From contig JAGPYM010000048.1 of NCBI GenBank assembly GCA_020736575.1, forward strand, positions 62,001-126,000: 64,000 nucleotides of DNA, written 5' to 3'. The notes below the pieces were generated by a model, which saw only the letters and a list, made by a program, of their open reading frames with translations, had not been told where the DNA came from and did not search any database. This DNA comes from Thelonectria olida. Taxonomy: Eukaryota > Ascomycota > Sordariomycetes > Hypocreales > Nectriaceae. The position numbers were made by a program, and so were the translations under genes. Below are positions 1-13,033 of this stretch, one piece after another (position 1 is the first letter of the stretch; each line of letters opens with the position of its first letter).

Positions 1-2174
1 TGCTAGTGCGTCTCTAGAAGAAAGTTCGCGGTACGATATGGAAAGTAAGCATGCTAATATTGAAGTGATGGTTGAGAAAGGAGAGGAACTTCGCGCGTGA
101 AGGCTTGGAGTGAGCCGGGCTGCGGTCTTTCTTTGGGCATTCCTTGCATATCTTGATATCGTTACCTTGCTTCTTCTAGATCAAGCCCCTGGAGATCTGC
201 AATGTAGACGGGAGGTCTTCTAGAAGGACGCATTTGACGATGGTACTCCCAAAGGACGTATGAGATTTGTCTCTCCTTTATATTGTCTAGTAACAACGCT
301 TCCTCCACCAGCAAGCCTCATCATTAAAGTGTCAAAGCCGGGCCATTTACCCCAGCCATCTTGGCATTTAGTTCCCGTTTCCTTCCGCACGTACAGTCGG
401 ACTCCTCGTGTATCCGGCCTAAAAGATTGACTAAGGGACGCCACCCATAGCGCCTATTTGTGGCGGAACCCGCCAGCATGGTAATTAATAGCTGCGAGAA
501 CAAGGGTATGAAATGCATGATTAGCGACATCGTCGCTGCCCCGCCATTTGTAGTGAACATTTGATCCTCTTAGCTTTGGCCTAGCCTGAATCCGAGCTCT
601 AGTGGGCTAATTCAAACTTTGGTCACACACACTCACAACCTGGCCACCTACTTAGTAACTGGCCCTTCTGCACATTCGTGACAATTGATGGCAGATGACG
701 GCTTGTCACTGGTTTCAGCCATTTCACCTGGAATCATGCCATTTCGTTGTCGAGATCTCCGCGGAGTAGACTGTCTGAATCGTGGACATTTTCCGGTGTT
801 GGCGCGTAGCGTCCTTGAGTTGGCGGGATAACGCGGGCAGCACACGGATAGTTAACTTGCCGCCAAAGACGGAGACACTAATAAGAGAGACGTGAGTTGA
901 GCAGTTGTGCCTTGAGTCAGCAGGCCAATCCCGCTCTAGCTGTAGTAAATCGCGCGGCCACCAAGGAACAGAGCTGCTGTTCATCCACTGCTCAACGCAG
1001 TGCACCAAAGAAGACGCGAACTTTAGATCTGAATATTAACAACGCTTAAATTCTCAAGACGCAATAAGCGTTTTGCCGGCGGACGCGTCTCAAAATGTGC
1101 TCGCATCTTTAGGACAACCACGCGGTTCAGCAGTTGCCCAGATAACTGTACCAGGGTCGAAGACGACCTCGTCACGGAGAATTGCTCGCAATTCGAAAAA
1201 AAAATCGGGGGCGCTTGCAAGGACCCTAAGGTGGTGAATTTTGGCCAGTCAAAGAGCAGGAGTCAGTGTATGAATCATAAGGATGAAGGCTATAGCGATC
1301 GTAACACACGTTGAGAATCGCCTCGTCGGTTTCTTTATTGGCGAAGGCGCAGCGTGTCAACGACAAACGGCATTCTGTTACGGTTCGAGGTGGCGGGCAG
1401 TGTATGGGAATACCACGTGCAGTGAATAGTAAAGAATATGCTTCCTAATATACCATGGGCCCTTAGTATAGGCCCCTGTGCTGAAGTTTAAACCAGAGCC
1501 CAGCCTATTAGCTCCTATCCAGACTTTACGCAGTTGGCTACGTGCAGGATTGATCGGGCAGTTGGATCCATACTGATAGAACCTTCGAGGGAATGATGGC
1601 GATATGTTAAGGTTGAGTTGTGCAAGGGATTTACTCCCTTGCTCGTTATGTGGAAATCCTTTCCACATTGTGGATTCACATCCATAATGGATATCATGTC
1701 CATCCATACCACCGTGATCTTAGTCATCATCCACATCAATTCCATATCCTCGGATGTGTAGTGGAGTGGAGTGGCTTTGAACCCTGTGAGACAGTCACCA
1801 TCCGCTAGTAACTACAAATCTCTCACGAGATTATCATACAGTACGATACCTATTCAATCTTTTCCCTCCTTGTCATCCCCAACTTAGCGAACGCACAATT
1901 GGCTTTCGTATGAGTACTAAGTTAATAACTCTCAAGTATGTTTTCGCTTGTCGCCCGTGCGAGCTCAGTTGGTCGACCGAATTGAGTTGGCTGAAGTAAT
2001 CGTGGTTCGCGACGGTCCTGAAGCAGGTGTGGCCGTGGCCGAAGACGACAAGGCCATGGTTTGGACTATGCCTTGACAATGAACGTGACGACCACTTTCC
2101 GAGTGGCTGCTTGCAAACTCGACCTGTTTGGTGAGCTGTTTGGCAAGTAAACTCTTTTCTGGGTGTACTCCCTT
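1..2174. other. Unrecognised DNA, no supported gene
   Basis: Only short overlapping open frames occur here and none resembles a family I know. There is no convincing exon pattern on either strand. The block may be old decayed repeat or intergenic DNA. Confidence 0.5.
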
Positions 2175-5126
2175 CAAGGGTGTGCTCAACTCAACGTATT
2201 TCAATATATTGAATGGATTGATGATCAACGTCAACTCAACGTCAATCAACATTGAATTTGGATTACATAAACCTCAATCCATTTTGAGCTATCGTTGATT
2301 GAATGGATTGAAGGTGGTGGATTTAGGGTAGTACGTCCTGGAGGATTTTTGGCATCGTGCGTAGGTTTAGTGACTAAAGTGTGCTTGGCCCTGTGATCCA
2401 CCTTTCCCATGGCACTAACCTTAATATAGTTTAACCTTAGTGTTCCCTATTGGATGAATACCGACACGCTCCATGATCGCGTTCTTCCGCGACCGTGTTC
2501 CAGTTGGGCGCTCTGAACCAGAAGGAATGGAGTCTACGGCGCCCTCCATGAACGACGTTGAGACGCTCTCGTCCGCAACACCTGCAGTGGCCTCTTTGGC
2601 AACGCCAGCTCCCAGCCTGCAAGCAGAAACACCACATGAAGAAAGAGAGCATCAGTACCTCTGGCGTTGCTTCCCAGATTGCGTGTGGTCACAACGCGTC
2701 CGAGATACGCCATCGTGGGTATGGGGTTTTGGGTACGACGTTGAGAATTCCTCTGGCAGTCGGCGGTGGGTCTGCAAGCGTTGCATCCAGAACAAGAATC
2801 CCAAACCCAGAAGCTTCGCGGAGAAGGGAATTCAGAATGCGAATACCCATTTATTCAAGGGTCATGGAATATGCGCTCCCCCGAAGAAGACGAAATCAGC
2901 CGCCGAGAAGAAAGCAGAGAAGTTGAAGACCAAAGAACAGAGGTCCATCGCCGAAGTGATGAAGCTCGATACGAGACTCCCGCGCGAACAAGACATTGCG
3001 AACAGCCTGGTCAAGGGCTTCGACCGCAAGCATTTCCAGCGTCTTCTACTCGAATGGATCATCGAAGAGAACCACTCTTTTAGCGTCTGTGAGCAAGGAA
3101 GACTACGCCAGATATTCGAATACCTCAACCCACTTGTCAAGATCACCGATGCCAACATCACTAGGACCACTATCCGTCGCAAAGTTCTCTCAGCCTACGA
3201 AGCGCATAAGGATAAGGTTATAGCAGTGCTGAAGCAGTCATGCGGCTTGATTCACGTCTCCTTTGACGGATGGAAGTCAGGAAACAGGCACAGCATGTAC
3301 GGGATGCTTGTTTCTTTCGGGACGAAAACAGCCAGCCGCGAAAGCTGGTGCTTGGCGTCCCTGAATTACGTACACGCCATTTTGGACACAATATTGCGGC
3401 CGAAATACTGGACGTCCTTGATGCCTATGGAATCCAGGATAGGATTGGATACTTCACACTGGACAACGCAGAAAGCAATGACAGAGCTATGGATGTAATC
3501 GGTGGCGAGCTTGGGTTTGTCGGGTCGACGAGGCGTGGCCGCTGCTTTGGCCATACTCTAAACCTGTCGCCAAAGCGCTGCTGTTTGGCCACAAGTTGAG
3601 GCTTTCGAAGAGCAGTTGTCAGGCGCAGCGGCGCTGTCTGAGGCAGAGCACACACTTTGGCGGCGCAAAGGACCTGTCGGAAAGCTGCACAACCTCGTGG
3701 TTGACGTCAGAAGGTCGGACCAGCTTACTTATATGCTGCGGAGCATACAACGTGCTGAATTCGACATGTCTTCGGATGCCAGGATCAGAGCAAGGAAGCC
3801 ACTCGATTTGATCATTGACAACGATACCCGGTGGCTTTCTCAACTGTATATGATCAGGCGCGCCCTCATTCTTCGGCCATTCGTCGAGCAGCTCGTCTTG
3901 AAGCATCGTCAACAATGGGAGCAGGATAATCGGTCGAGGAGGACAGGCAACCTCAGGAAGTCAGCCAAGGAGCCCCGGATTTGCTTGGAGGAAAACCAGC
4001 TTACGGCGAATGACTGGGACGTGCTCGATCACCTGGCCAAGCTTCTGGGGTTCTACGAGGATGCTGTCAAGACTCTAGAAGGCGACGGTCAGCAGCGCAA
4101 GCGGAAACGAGGGTGGGTTGGCTCCTACGGAAATGTGTGGGAGGTTATCCAGGGCTTCGAGTTCCTGTTGGAGGTGCTGGAGGACTATAAGCAGCTTGCG
4201 TCTGAGCTAGCCGATGCGGAGCACTTCAGAATCAACATCAATTTGGGTTGGGAAAAGCTCAATAAATACTATAGCAGGTTGGACGAGACGCCGATCTACT
4301 ACACGGCTTTAGCGTTGCACCCGGCTTTTCGATGGGGATATTTCGAGAATGAGTGGAAAGAAAACGCGGAATGGGTCACAAAGGCGAAGCAGATGGTTCG
4401 AGACGTGTGGGAAAGGGAATATCGTCACCTTCAGATTGCACGAAATCCCGTGGCCGACGAACCAGTTGCCAAGCGACAGCGGAAGTACTACAACCCGTTT
4501 CAGGCGTATTGTGAGCGCACTCGACCGGTCTCCGGGTGCAGTATGGTGAAAGAGGAAGCTTCTTCGCCTGACGGCATCGACGACGACATGGACGAGCTCG
4601 AATTATGGCAGTCGTCGTGGGAGGATGAGGACAACGATGTTAGAGACCCAATATCGTATTGGCATGAGCGCAGACGGCGGTATCCTCGCCTTTCACGAAT
4701 GGCGTTGGACTTCCTTACGATTCAGCCGATGTCAGCAGAGTGTGAGAGGTTGTTTGCAGCGGCAGGGCGTATGGTGACGCCTCTACGAAGCCGGCTTGAT
4801 GCTGATATTATAGGGATGTGCCAAGTGTTGCGGTCGTGGTTACGGGCTGGGGTGATCGACGACCTGGACGAATTGTTTCTTCCTGTTGAGGAGAGTACTG
4901 GTACTGGGGCGGATGAAACATCGTGGGTAGCGATGGGATGTGAAGACAAGGAGAGGGAAGAGCGAGGGTGGAAATAGCTTGGCTTGGAGGTCAACGACTT
5001 CAACCAGTGGACATTCAACTCAATTTGACTCGCAATTGATCAACTCCACTGGGGATTATGGTTGACCAGGTCAACTCAACGCAACTGAGGCATTCCGTTG
5101 ATTGAATTGAATGGTTCCCACCCTTG
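2175..5126 (+). mobile_element. hAT-type DNA transposon, degenerate
   Basis: A hAT transposase reading frame (2473-4977) is bounded by short inverted ends: CAAGGGTG at 2175-2182 and CACCCTTG at 5119-5126. Both subterminal regions are rich in TTGATTGAAT/GTCAACTCAAC-like words, as expected for hAT ends. The 8 bases outside the two ends do not match, so no target-site duplication is visible and the exact boundaries are an inference. The right end abuts a truncated LINE C coding region. Confidence 0.6.
2473..4977 (+). pseudogene. hAT transposase, frameshifted
   Basis: The product would be a hAT-family DNA transposase. The N-terminal part has a BED-like zinc-finger region (tryptophans and a C-x2-C pair around residues 60-115). 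The middle carries the conserved stretch ending HVSFDGWKS, then TLDNAESND and GHTLNL in another frame. The C-terminus has the hAT dimerisation block, with SAECERLFAAAGRMVTPLRS near 4735-4800. The frame used is 1 from 2473 to about 3320, frame 0 from about 3320 to 3560, and frame 1 again from about 3605. At least two and probably three indels (about 3320, 3560 and 3595) separate these pieces, so no intact protein can be made without correction. The frames fit no intron signals. The family call is firm and the non-functional status likely. Confidence 0.8.
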
Positions 5127-6244
5127 GTCTCAAGATGTCAAGCAGCCGGAGATACCTGTCTCCGATGAAGAAGCTCGCGCTGGCACCAGACGGGAACACA
5201 GTTGAGCGAATGGAAACAATCCAGGCATACACACTACCACCATGGCACAGCCGCCTACCCATCGGGTACGACCTCGACCGAGATATGGCGACAGAAACCG
5301 CCAACAGGATGGAGGGCATCCTGGTGGCAACCAGTGCTTCTGAGAAGGCAGGAAGGGTAGGCATGGGCGGCGTCGTTCGTGATACTCTGAGCAACAGACC
5401 GGACGAAGTGGTGGCTAGGTACTCGATCGCGATCGGCTCGAGAGACGATCAGAACGTGTACACAGCAGAGCTGGGAGCTATCGCGATGGCGCTGAGATGC
5501 ATGCCGGATGGACTTCAACATCGACAGTTGACGATTATGACGAGCAGCCGATCAGCACTGCAAGTGATCGCGCGGCCGCAACAGCAGTCGGGACAATGTA
5601 CCGTCCAGGAGATCCATAGGCATGCCGAACGACTCCAGAAGAGTGGCAACATCGTCAAAATGCTGTGGGTACCAGCCGGAGACAAGGACTTTCCGATGGG
5701 CAGCGAGGCAAAGACGGAAGCGCGAAGAGCCGCACGAGGAAGATAGAGACCTGAGAAACCAACATACCAAGCGCGTTCCACACGGATGAGACTAGCGATC
5801 GCACAGCAACAGCGGCAGAAGATCCTGCCCGATGGGGTCGGAAAGTACGCGAAGCGAATCGACAGAGCGTTACCAGGTACACACACGCGCGCCCTGTATG
5901 ATGGATTGAAGAGGCGCGAAGCAGACATGCTCTCCCAGCTTCGCACGGGAATGGCTAGGATCAACAGCTACCTGCACAGGATTGGAGCAGCAGAATCGGA
6001 CCGATGCAACTGTGGACGAGCAGCAGAAACGATGGACCATTTTCTATTCCGGTGCACGAAATGGGACACGCAGCGAGAAGGCATGCGACAAGTCGGACAA
6101 ACAATGATGGGAAACCTCTCGTTCTTTTTAGGCGGAAAGACAGCATCGGATGGACCTAAATGGACATCTCACCTACAGGCGGTGCGGGCGGCGATTAAGT
6201 TCGCCATGGACACGGGGAGACTTGCTGCAAACCAGACTAGATAA
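5127..6244 (+). pseudogene. LINE C ORF2 C-terminus: RNase H plus CCHC, broken
   Basis: The first part (to 5746) is an RNase H-like domain, with motifs such as VGMGGVVRD, a YTAELGAIAMALRCMPDG block (the active-site Glu is in TAELGA) and LWVPAG. A stop at 5744-5746 and a frame change separate it from the second part (5786-6244). That part has the LINE C-terminal region KHT/TRALYDGLKRREADMLSQLRTGMARINSYL and a zinc motif of the form C-x-C-x11-H-x4-C (DRCNCGRAAETMDHFLFRC). The reverse transcriptase is missing. This is a dead fragment. The same protein region recurs at 47382-48392. Confidence 0.8.
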
Positions 6245-6538
6245 CTTACTAACTAACCACGTTTAGCGGCCAAATCTGGCGATACTAACACCAAACAGCC
6301 TCAAGTTGGCAGACCATGCTTCAGCTGCTGAAGATAGGATGCTGAACACTTGGAGATATTGGCCTTCAAGCAGGCATGTCACATCAGAGTCAAGCGAGGC
6401 GAGACCAATCAGTGGACGAGGAAGAATGTGGGGCTTCTGGGTGATCTCGATCAATCGTTAGAACTGAAAATAGTTTAGCGTCATGGCCCTATGAGGCTTG
6501 GTCCTCCCGGGCGTAATAAATTTCATTCATTCATACAC
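5127..6538 (+). mobile_element. LINE family C (Tad-like), 5'-truncated copy
   Basis: This copy keeps the RNase H region and C-terminal zinc motif of ORF2, the 3' UTR and a tail of ATTC repeats (about 6522-6535). The 3' end reads CCTATGAGGCTTGGTCCTCC then a CCGGGCGTAATAAATTT-like box. The same box ends the other family C copies in this window (near 17690, 47110 and 59305, all on the minus strand). The 5' end is lost where the hAT element ends, so either 5' truncation or hAT insertion removed the rest. Confidence 0.8.
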
Positions 6539-7948
6539 TGTTCTCCAAATGCCCGCCCTTGGACCCACTCACTCATCTGCACGATTTGCGAGTAGCCCAC
6601 GACGAGCATCATACTAACCCCGACCTCTCTCACGATTCTTCGAACACTCTCGGCTCCATGCCTTGACCATGACTTTCTCCATTAATGCTCCCCAGTATCT
6701 GCCGAATAGCATGCATCCGCCAGCTCAACACATGTCCCCCTTATCGAGGCCAGGCTTTCCCGGCTCTACGGCGGCTGTGGAGATATTTTCCCACCCCACA
6801 GCTTCTCAGTGGTCGTTGTCCGACCTTTGGACGTAAGGACGTGTCTGGATTCTCGGCGAAGGATGTCGCTGGGGAAGCTATCAAGACTGGCGTTGGCAAT
6901 CTCCTCTTTTATCTTCAGTCTGCCATGATCAAGTTGGATTTACCCCTGGCCGGCCCCGGTCCTCGTCTGTGCCTGTCATCGCGTGAATTGCTCGAAGTCG
7001 CTCTTCTTCGTACCTGGCACTCAATGTCTTCCCGTGGTATGTCAGGTCCTCATCCTTAATGAGGACGAAAGGCATAGAGGAGAACCACATTTTGCGGTGT
7101 TCGTGACGTCTTGGTGGTGATATTGCCTGCGTTTGGTCATACGAACGGCCCTGAGGGAAGCCGGCACATCCGTTCGAATATACTGTTAAAAGATGGACGG
7201 CGTACGTGTCGTCATAGACAAGTCTCTGAGAAAACACGTAAAATACAATACACACACCAATATAGAAGCTTCCCCTAGACACATCACGATCCATCGCTCG
7301 TCGTGTGATCATGAAAGGACCCCCAGCTGCAGGACCTCCCGCGAGGTTTGATCATGTCCCCACTACGAAATAGTCTCGATCGTGGCGTTGACCAATAAGG
7401 TCTTACGGAGTGCTCCGTAGTGCCCTGGTATACGGGTTTATCGCCGATCAAGTGGTGCCTGAGACAAAAGCCTCATTGGTTTGAGCCATCTCATCGAGGC
7501 GCTTCGGAGGGGCTGTTTCATCAAGGCGAAGCGGGGTTGGTCCTTGGCATCTTTTATTAAATGGCAGCTACGTAACGATTGCCCGCTTCTGAAACGAGAA
7601 AAAAAGAAGGGGGGAGGGTTTATTTTTTGCGTACATAAATCCCCTTCGATGAGAAGTCAAAACCCACACACCTGCTGATGCCGACTGGATATGACGCGCT
7701 ATACTTTGATGACGTATGAGAGAGTGAAGGTATATTAGAGCTCTATCGCGAGCTGGCCCTGGATAAGGGGTTTTCATTTCACGACTTTTAGAATTCCTAT
7801 TTTTTGAGCTAGGAGAAGAGAGATAACGTTACGGTCAGCTGCCCTTGATACCGATTCAAGCAGCTTATGTAGGGTTACTTTGACACCCATCGATTGCGAC
7901 TACATATCATCACGAAGAACGAGGGTTCACCCTCAAACTTAACATCCG
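6539..7948. other. Intergenic, nothing recognised
   Basis: There are short open frames only. The longest (6685-7059 plus, 6929-7312 minus) resemble nothing I know and overlap on opposite strands. The last few hundred bases are presumably the promoter of the gene starting at 7949. Confidence 0.5.
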
Positions 7949-9581
7949 ATGCCTCTTTTCTCTTCGAGGCAAGATAATAGGCCGGAGGAGGATGGCCAGG
8001 AACCAGAGGACGCAGATCAGGCCCCTCCCCCAGACGAGCACACCCGCTTGCTGCCGAACCGGGGGAACTCACGCCGAGGAAACCTCTTGGCGCCGGATGA
8101 CCCTGCTGTGTCGCCATACAACCTCTGGAGCATCCGGGCTCTACGGTATTCGACGATTGGGTTTACGTTGGTGACGCTGGTGTGGTGGATCTTGCTGTTG
8201 GTGTCTATGTTTGCCACGCCACCCGGCTTCCAGATGAGGGGGAGCATGTTCCAGTCGTTTGGGTATGCGAACTTAACGTTGGCGAATTTACTATTTACGT
8301 TAATGTTTTTCGGTGTGCCCGCGAAAGCTGTTAGGATACTGGTTATGTCTATGTCGGTAAGTTTTATAATGCTTTTACAGGATGATGGAAACTTAGTATC
8401 TAACATGGGGGTGGGGGATAGGCTGTCCTTGTGCTTGATATGATCCTCATCTTGTCAGTTCAAAAGACTCGATATGAAGAAGGATGGGTTGGAGCAGTCA
8501 GTGTCATCTGGGCACTGTTTATGAGTCTATGGACCCTGCTGGTGGATCACACGGTGAAATGGGGCAAGGCAGAGGAGGAAGAGCGATTGACAGGGCGCGC
8601 TGAGACGAGGCGAAACCTCGTAGAATGGACAGAGGTGATGGTCTCTACGGTGGTATGGTCCACGATGTGCATCGCGTTGTTCCTCGTGACCTAACTATCA
8701 TCTTACGAGCAGTTGACGCCGGCGTGGCACCTCCCGGAAAGCTATATTGGGTTGACAGCCATAAGTACCGAGTACATGTGCACTGTCACGGAAACAAGAC
8801 CGAAGATAAACCTACGGTGCTCTTTGAGGGAGGCGAGCGGACGGTGGAGTATTCGTTCTGGGACTTTGCCGAGAATGCTCTCAGAAATGAGTCCTTCCCG
8901 CGGTACTGTTTCACGGATAGACCCGGGTTTGGCTGGTCTGATACATCACCATCTCCTTCTTCAGCTGGATTTGTTGTCGATATACTGAGCGAGGCGCTGG
9001 CAAATGCAGGAGAAAACGGTCCTTGGGTACTGGCGAGCGCCGGCATCGGGTCAATCTACTCACGAGTCTTTTCCGCACGTCATGGAGATGCTATCAAAGG
9101 CCTTGTGCTAGTTGATCCGCTGCACGAAGACCTCCTCGCCAAGGTTGGTCGGCCGGGAACGGGATTCCTGCTCTGGCTTCGGGGCGCCATCTCCCCGCTC
9201 GGACTGGACCGTGTCCCAGAGGCCATCTTCCGGGGCCGAACCAGTCGGGACCGAGTATACGGGCGGTCAGCCTATCAGGGCGGCAAGTACATCCTGGCCA
9301 AGCTCCAAGAGAACTGGGTCGCGGCGTCCATTACACGACGAGATGCGCAGACTAGCCGGGCCATACAGGATAAGCAGACACCGCTGGTGGTGATTAGCTC
9401 TGGGAAGCATACCAAGGCGAGCCGTCAGTGGGAGGAGAAGCAGCGGGATCTGACGAAGTTGACGGAGAAGCTCCGGAGTTGGGACATTGTAGACGGGGCG
9501 CCGCACGAGGTGTGGAGTACGTTTGAGGGAAGGGAAAAAATTGAGAAGAGGTTGAAGGAGCTGGTGCATGCACGATCATGA
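7949..9581 (+). CDS. DUF2417 / alpha-beta hydrolase membrane protein, one frameshift
   Basis: This is a fungal integral membrane protein of the DUF2417 type, with N-terminal transmembrane helices and a C-terminal alpha/beta-hydrolase domain. Exon 1 runs 7949-8356. An intron at 8357-8421 (65 nt, GTAAGT...ATAG, branch CTAAC at about 8401) joins MSMS to AVLVLDMILILSVQ. Exon 2 is in frame 1 to about 8690, where FLVT meets LTIILRAVD in frame 0, so one base is missing near 8690. The rest runs to 9581. Four or more hydrophobic segments precede residue about 230. The hydrolase part shows DRPGFGWSD, LVLVDPLHEDLL and a C-terminal APHEVW (likely the catalytic His), but the nucleophile elbow reads ASAGIGS rather than a clean G-x-S-x-G, so catalytic activity is uncertain. 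Substrate is unknown. The indel could be a sequencing error or a real knock-out. Confidence 0.75.
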
Positions 9582-11260
9582 GCATGAGAGAAAGTATGAG
9601 CAGGATTCGTGGATGACGTCTGCCGTTAGTTGGAATAGCCCCTGAGCAGATCCCCACAGGATCCAGCATCCTCTTGTGAGAAAGCAAACTCAACTCCATT
9701 ACCCTATGACAGCTCCTTGGGGAGCGCATATTCAGGGCATTATTACGACTTGAGCGAGGAGGATTAAAAGTTCAATTACTTACTGTTCCTATGGTATTTC
9801 CACAAGCATATTGCGCTGATCTGTTTGCGACCTATGCCCCTCCATATTAGAAAACTTGATGTCTCAATCATCCCCAGGCTAGCCCTCCTCGCTGCAGTCC
9901 TCGTCTACGCCATCTAGTCCGGGTATACACCCCCTCTCTGTATCAACGGCAGTCGAACGGGAGGCCACATATGGGGCAATGGCACGCTCCAAACCTTTTC
10001 CGGCCAGGAGTTTCGCTTATAGCCGTTCGCTGCTCCCGCATTTCATCACGCGCTAGATACCACACAATTTATAGAGAGGGGGGCGGTACAGGATGAGGTC
10101 AGACAAACCTTTGCTTCTATTGACTGGGCAGATATATGATCTAAACATTTCATTATCTTTATCTTGTAAAGCTTTTGTAACCATCTTAAACGCCTAATGT
10201 TTGAGGAAACGCGATCCCCTGGGTCACGAGCTCGGGTTCCACCTCCGTAGCAAGAGGAAGATCTAGTATCAGGGGCGGGAACTAAGCGCTCATCATGCTA
10301 GCATAAGGATGTGGCCTCAGCCAGCCCCCGCTCGCCCCAAGGACCCTTTTGGATGTAGCTGGGCATGACTGGCACCAAGATGCTGACATCATGGAATGCT
10401 TTGGCCAATCGCTATCACAAGAAAGGATCCCCACGCCGTCCAGAACCTTAGTCCCGGAGATGATAAAAGGGTCCAAGTTCTTGAGCTTCGGTGCCTCCTC
10501 GTGAGTCAGACTCTCCCGTGGCAGAAGACTCATCACAACTCAAAGATAGCCCCGTGGACATCAATTCACGAGCACTTTGCTGAGTAAGCCGTCAATTCAA
10601 TCCACAAACCCTGATATTGACGTGGATGGATTGATTCCCTGCCCTGGCGCTCCTTCTGCCAGTCATTCACATCGCCAACCACGACGACGATTGCAATGGC
10701 GACAATGATGGCCACGCCTTCAACCCACTCAACCTTTGCTCCTACATGGTGTGTCTGGCTAAATGTTTGGTACAGCCCTAGGGCAAGTGAGGGTGTCAGA
10801 CGGAAGAGGCAGGCCCAGCCGGGATGACTGAGGTCAGGGTCAACGGAAGAAAAACCCCGCTGCCCACATCGGATCACATCATCAGAACATCATCATTGAA
10901 TTGATCAATTGAATAGCCTCAGTTTGGGGTCAAATTTATCATATTTTCCCTGTGAATTCTATAACTATTGAACCCGTCACTTCGGACTGTTGTTTTAGCC
11001 GACGGATCCGACAGAGGGGTTGCTTACAAACCTGCAGCCAGGACAGTGAAACCCAAGAGTGTATATCGAAAGAAGGGAGAAACGCAGCGTCAGGAAGTTT
11101 AAGTAGCATTCGATCGGCAAGACAATACGTATGCCTGGAAGCTGCTTTGCCTCGTCATTCTGAGATAATAGGTGCTAACCTGACTGGACAGTGACTCGTC
11201 GAGAGCATAACGTGATTATGGGAAATTTCTCCCTTGTGATACTAAACTAGAATCGTACTG
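9582..11260. other. Intergenic, nothing recognised
   Basis: There is no frame with family resemblance. At about 10885-10935 an AT-rich stretch (TGAATTGATCAATTGAAT followed by AGCCTCAGTTTG) weakly recalls the subterminal region of the hAT element near 5080-5110, possibly an old solo end. The last 100-200 bases should hold the promoter of the gene at 11261. Confidence 0.4.
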
Positions 11261-12410
11261 ATGCCTAGAGCTCGCATCTGTTTTATCCATTCATCTAAAA
11301 TCTCTTTACCAAGTGCTATGAGAAGCTCACAATCTGCGCGCCAGGAAGTGGCATGGCGCCAACGCCATCCCTCAGCGACAGGCCTATCAACAGAACCCAG
11401 CAACACAGTTAAGGCCATCGAGAATAAAGCAGAGAAATCACTCCTCCTCCTCTGGGACGACCTCCCCGCCTGGCGCCGCGACAACGCCTTCATTCGCTCT
11501 GGCTATTACCAAATCCGCCCTTCCTACCTGCACTCGCTGCGCTCCCTCTTCTATCTACACAATGAATCCGTCAACATCTGGTCGCACCTCGTCGGCGCCA
11601 TTGTAGCCGTCGCTGGCTCGCTCTACTTGTACTATATCATCGGCCCGCGCTACGACTCTGCCATGCCATCTGACGTGCTCGTCTTCGCGTGCTTTATTGG
11701 CGGCGCAGTGCTGTGCCTTGGCATGAGCGCGACGTTCCACGCTGTGCTAGATCACAGCCAGGAGGTGGCGCGCGGTGGGGGAATAAGCTGGATTACACGG
11801 GAATTATCGCGTTGATTGTGGGAAGCTTTGTGCCGGCGCTATATTATGGCTTCTTTTGCAAGCCTACGCTACTCACGGCGTACTTGTGCCTGGTGAGTTT
11901 GGCTTTGAGAAGACATGACGTAACGGTGACGGCCACTGACAAAGACCCAGATCTGTCTGCTTGGCACCGGATGCGCCACTGTCTCGTGGGTAGAGCAGTT
12001 CCGCACCCCAAAATGGCGACCATACCGGGCCGTGATATTCATCGGCCTCGGTTTATCTGGCTTAATCCCTATTATCCACGGCGTCGCCATCTATGGCTAC
12101 AAGGGGCTCGAGGACAGGATTAGCGTCACCTGGATCATCATCCACGGCGCCATGTATATCTTCGGCGCAGTTCTCTACGCGGTCAGGCGCCAACGTCCCA
12201 ATCGTCCCCATAGTGGCGGTGACTGACTGACTGGGAATGTAGGCTCGATGGCCGGAGAGGAGCTTCCCGGGAGCATTCGACATATGGGGCAGCTCCCATC
12301 AGATCTTCCATATGTTTGTCCTGCTCGCTGCGGCAATGCATTTTTATGGCATGGCGAAGGCGTTTGACTACCATCACACGGTCTTGGGATCCCAGTGCTT
12401 GGCCAAATAA
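11261..12410 (+). CDS. PAQR / hemolysin-III family receptor-like protein, one frameshift
   Basis: This seven-helix membrane protein belongs to the adiponectin-receptor/Izh group, which in fungi is linked to zinc and sterol/ceramide homeostasis. Conserved marks are DNAFIRSGYYQIRP, YLHNESVNIWSHLVGA, MSATFHAVLDHS, GNKLDYTGI and the C-terminal SSHQIFHMFVLLAAAMHF; the histidines of these blocks form the metal site in the family. Exon 1 is 11261-11892, with an intron at 11893-11950 (58 nt, GTGAGT...CCAG). Exon 2 is 11951-12181, with an intron at 12182-12242 (61 nt, GTCAGG...GTAG, branch CTGAC). Exon 3 is 12243-12410. Around 11770 the frame changes from 2 to 1 inside GCGCGCGG (HSQEVAR to WGNKLDY), probably two extra bases. 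The start may instead be the Met at 11318. This is either a decayed gene or a sequence error. Confidence 0.8.
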
Positions 12411-13033
12411 ATCGAGACGGTTTCGGCCATGTACCACTCTCCATTGGCGGAAGGACGTTTATCATTATTATTCGTTACTTGGGTCATTCTCAGCACCCGT
12501 ATCTGTAGTTATGAATTGGGAAGTTAAAAGCGTCTAGTAATGGTAAAAAGCTAACCCCTACGAGTATGTTGATGTGCTATTTGGTAATGGAAGACGTGAG
12601 GGCTGGCGAAGGTGTGCACTTCGTGCTCCCGTGCGCTGCTTGTTGATCCACATGTGGCAGTCTTTCTGAGCACCCATATTCAGGATTCCAGCAACATAAT
12701 GACTTTTTACGGGCGCAGAGGTTGTCTGCCTTGTTTATTTGTCCAGGATTGGGTCCAATTTTGCCATACAGGTGCATGCGAGCTCGATGCTGCACCCAAT
12801 CTCCGATGGAGACTTGGCGGCGTTTCTGCCATCCCTGTTTTTGGCGCTTCGATATATAATATGAGCAAGACGCCAGTGAGTGCTTGATCTAGCACTCCAT
12901 TCCATAATTCTTTTGGTCTTTAAGACTGTGACAGACCATGATTGGTAAGCAACAATTTCATTCCATCTTCGCGGCATTGAAGCCCTAGATTCCACTGCGC
13001 TTCTATCACTTGAAACTCGCGCCCGAGCCGCAT
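12411..13033. other. Intergenic, nothing recognised
   Basis: This is the 3' flank of the PAQR gene and the presumed promoter of the exchanger gene. I see no RNA gene or repeat. Confidence 0.5.

Noticed and set aside
8653..8712. A possible 60-nt intron (GTATGG...CTAAC...CAG) in the DUF2417 gene, which would explain the frame break without an indel
   Set aside because: Its length is a multiple of three, so it leads into the wrong frame, and it would remove a hydrophobic segment that belongs to the family.
10282..10877. Minus-strand frames between the DUF2417 and PAQR genes
   Set aside because: No recognised domain, no intron pattern and no continuity; treated as intergenic.
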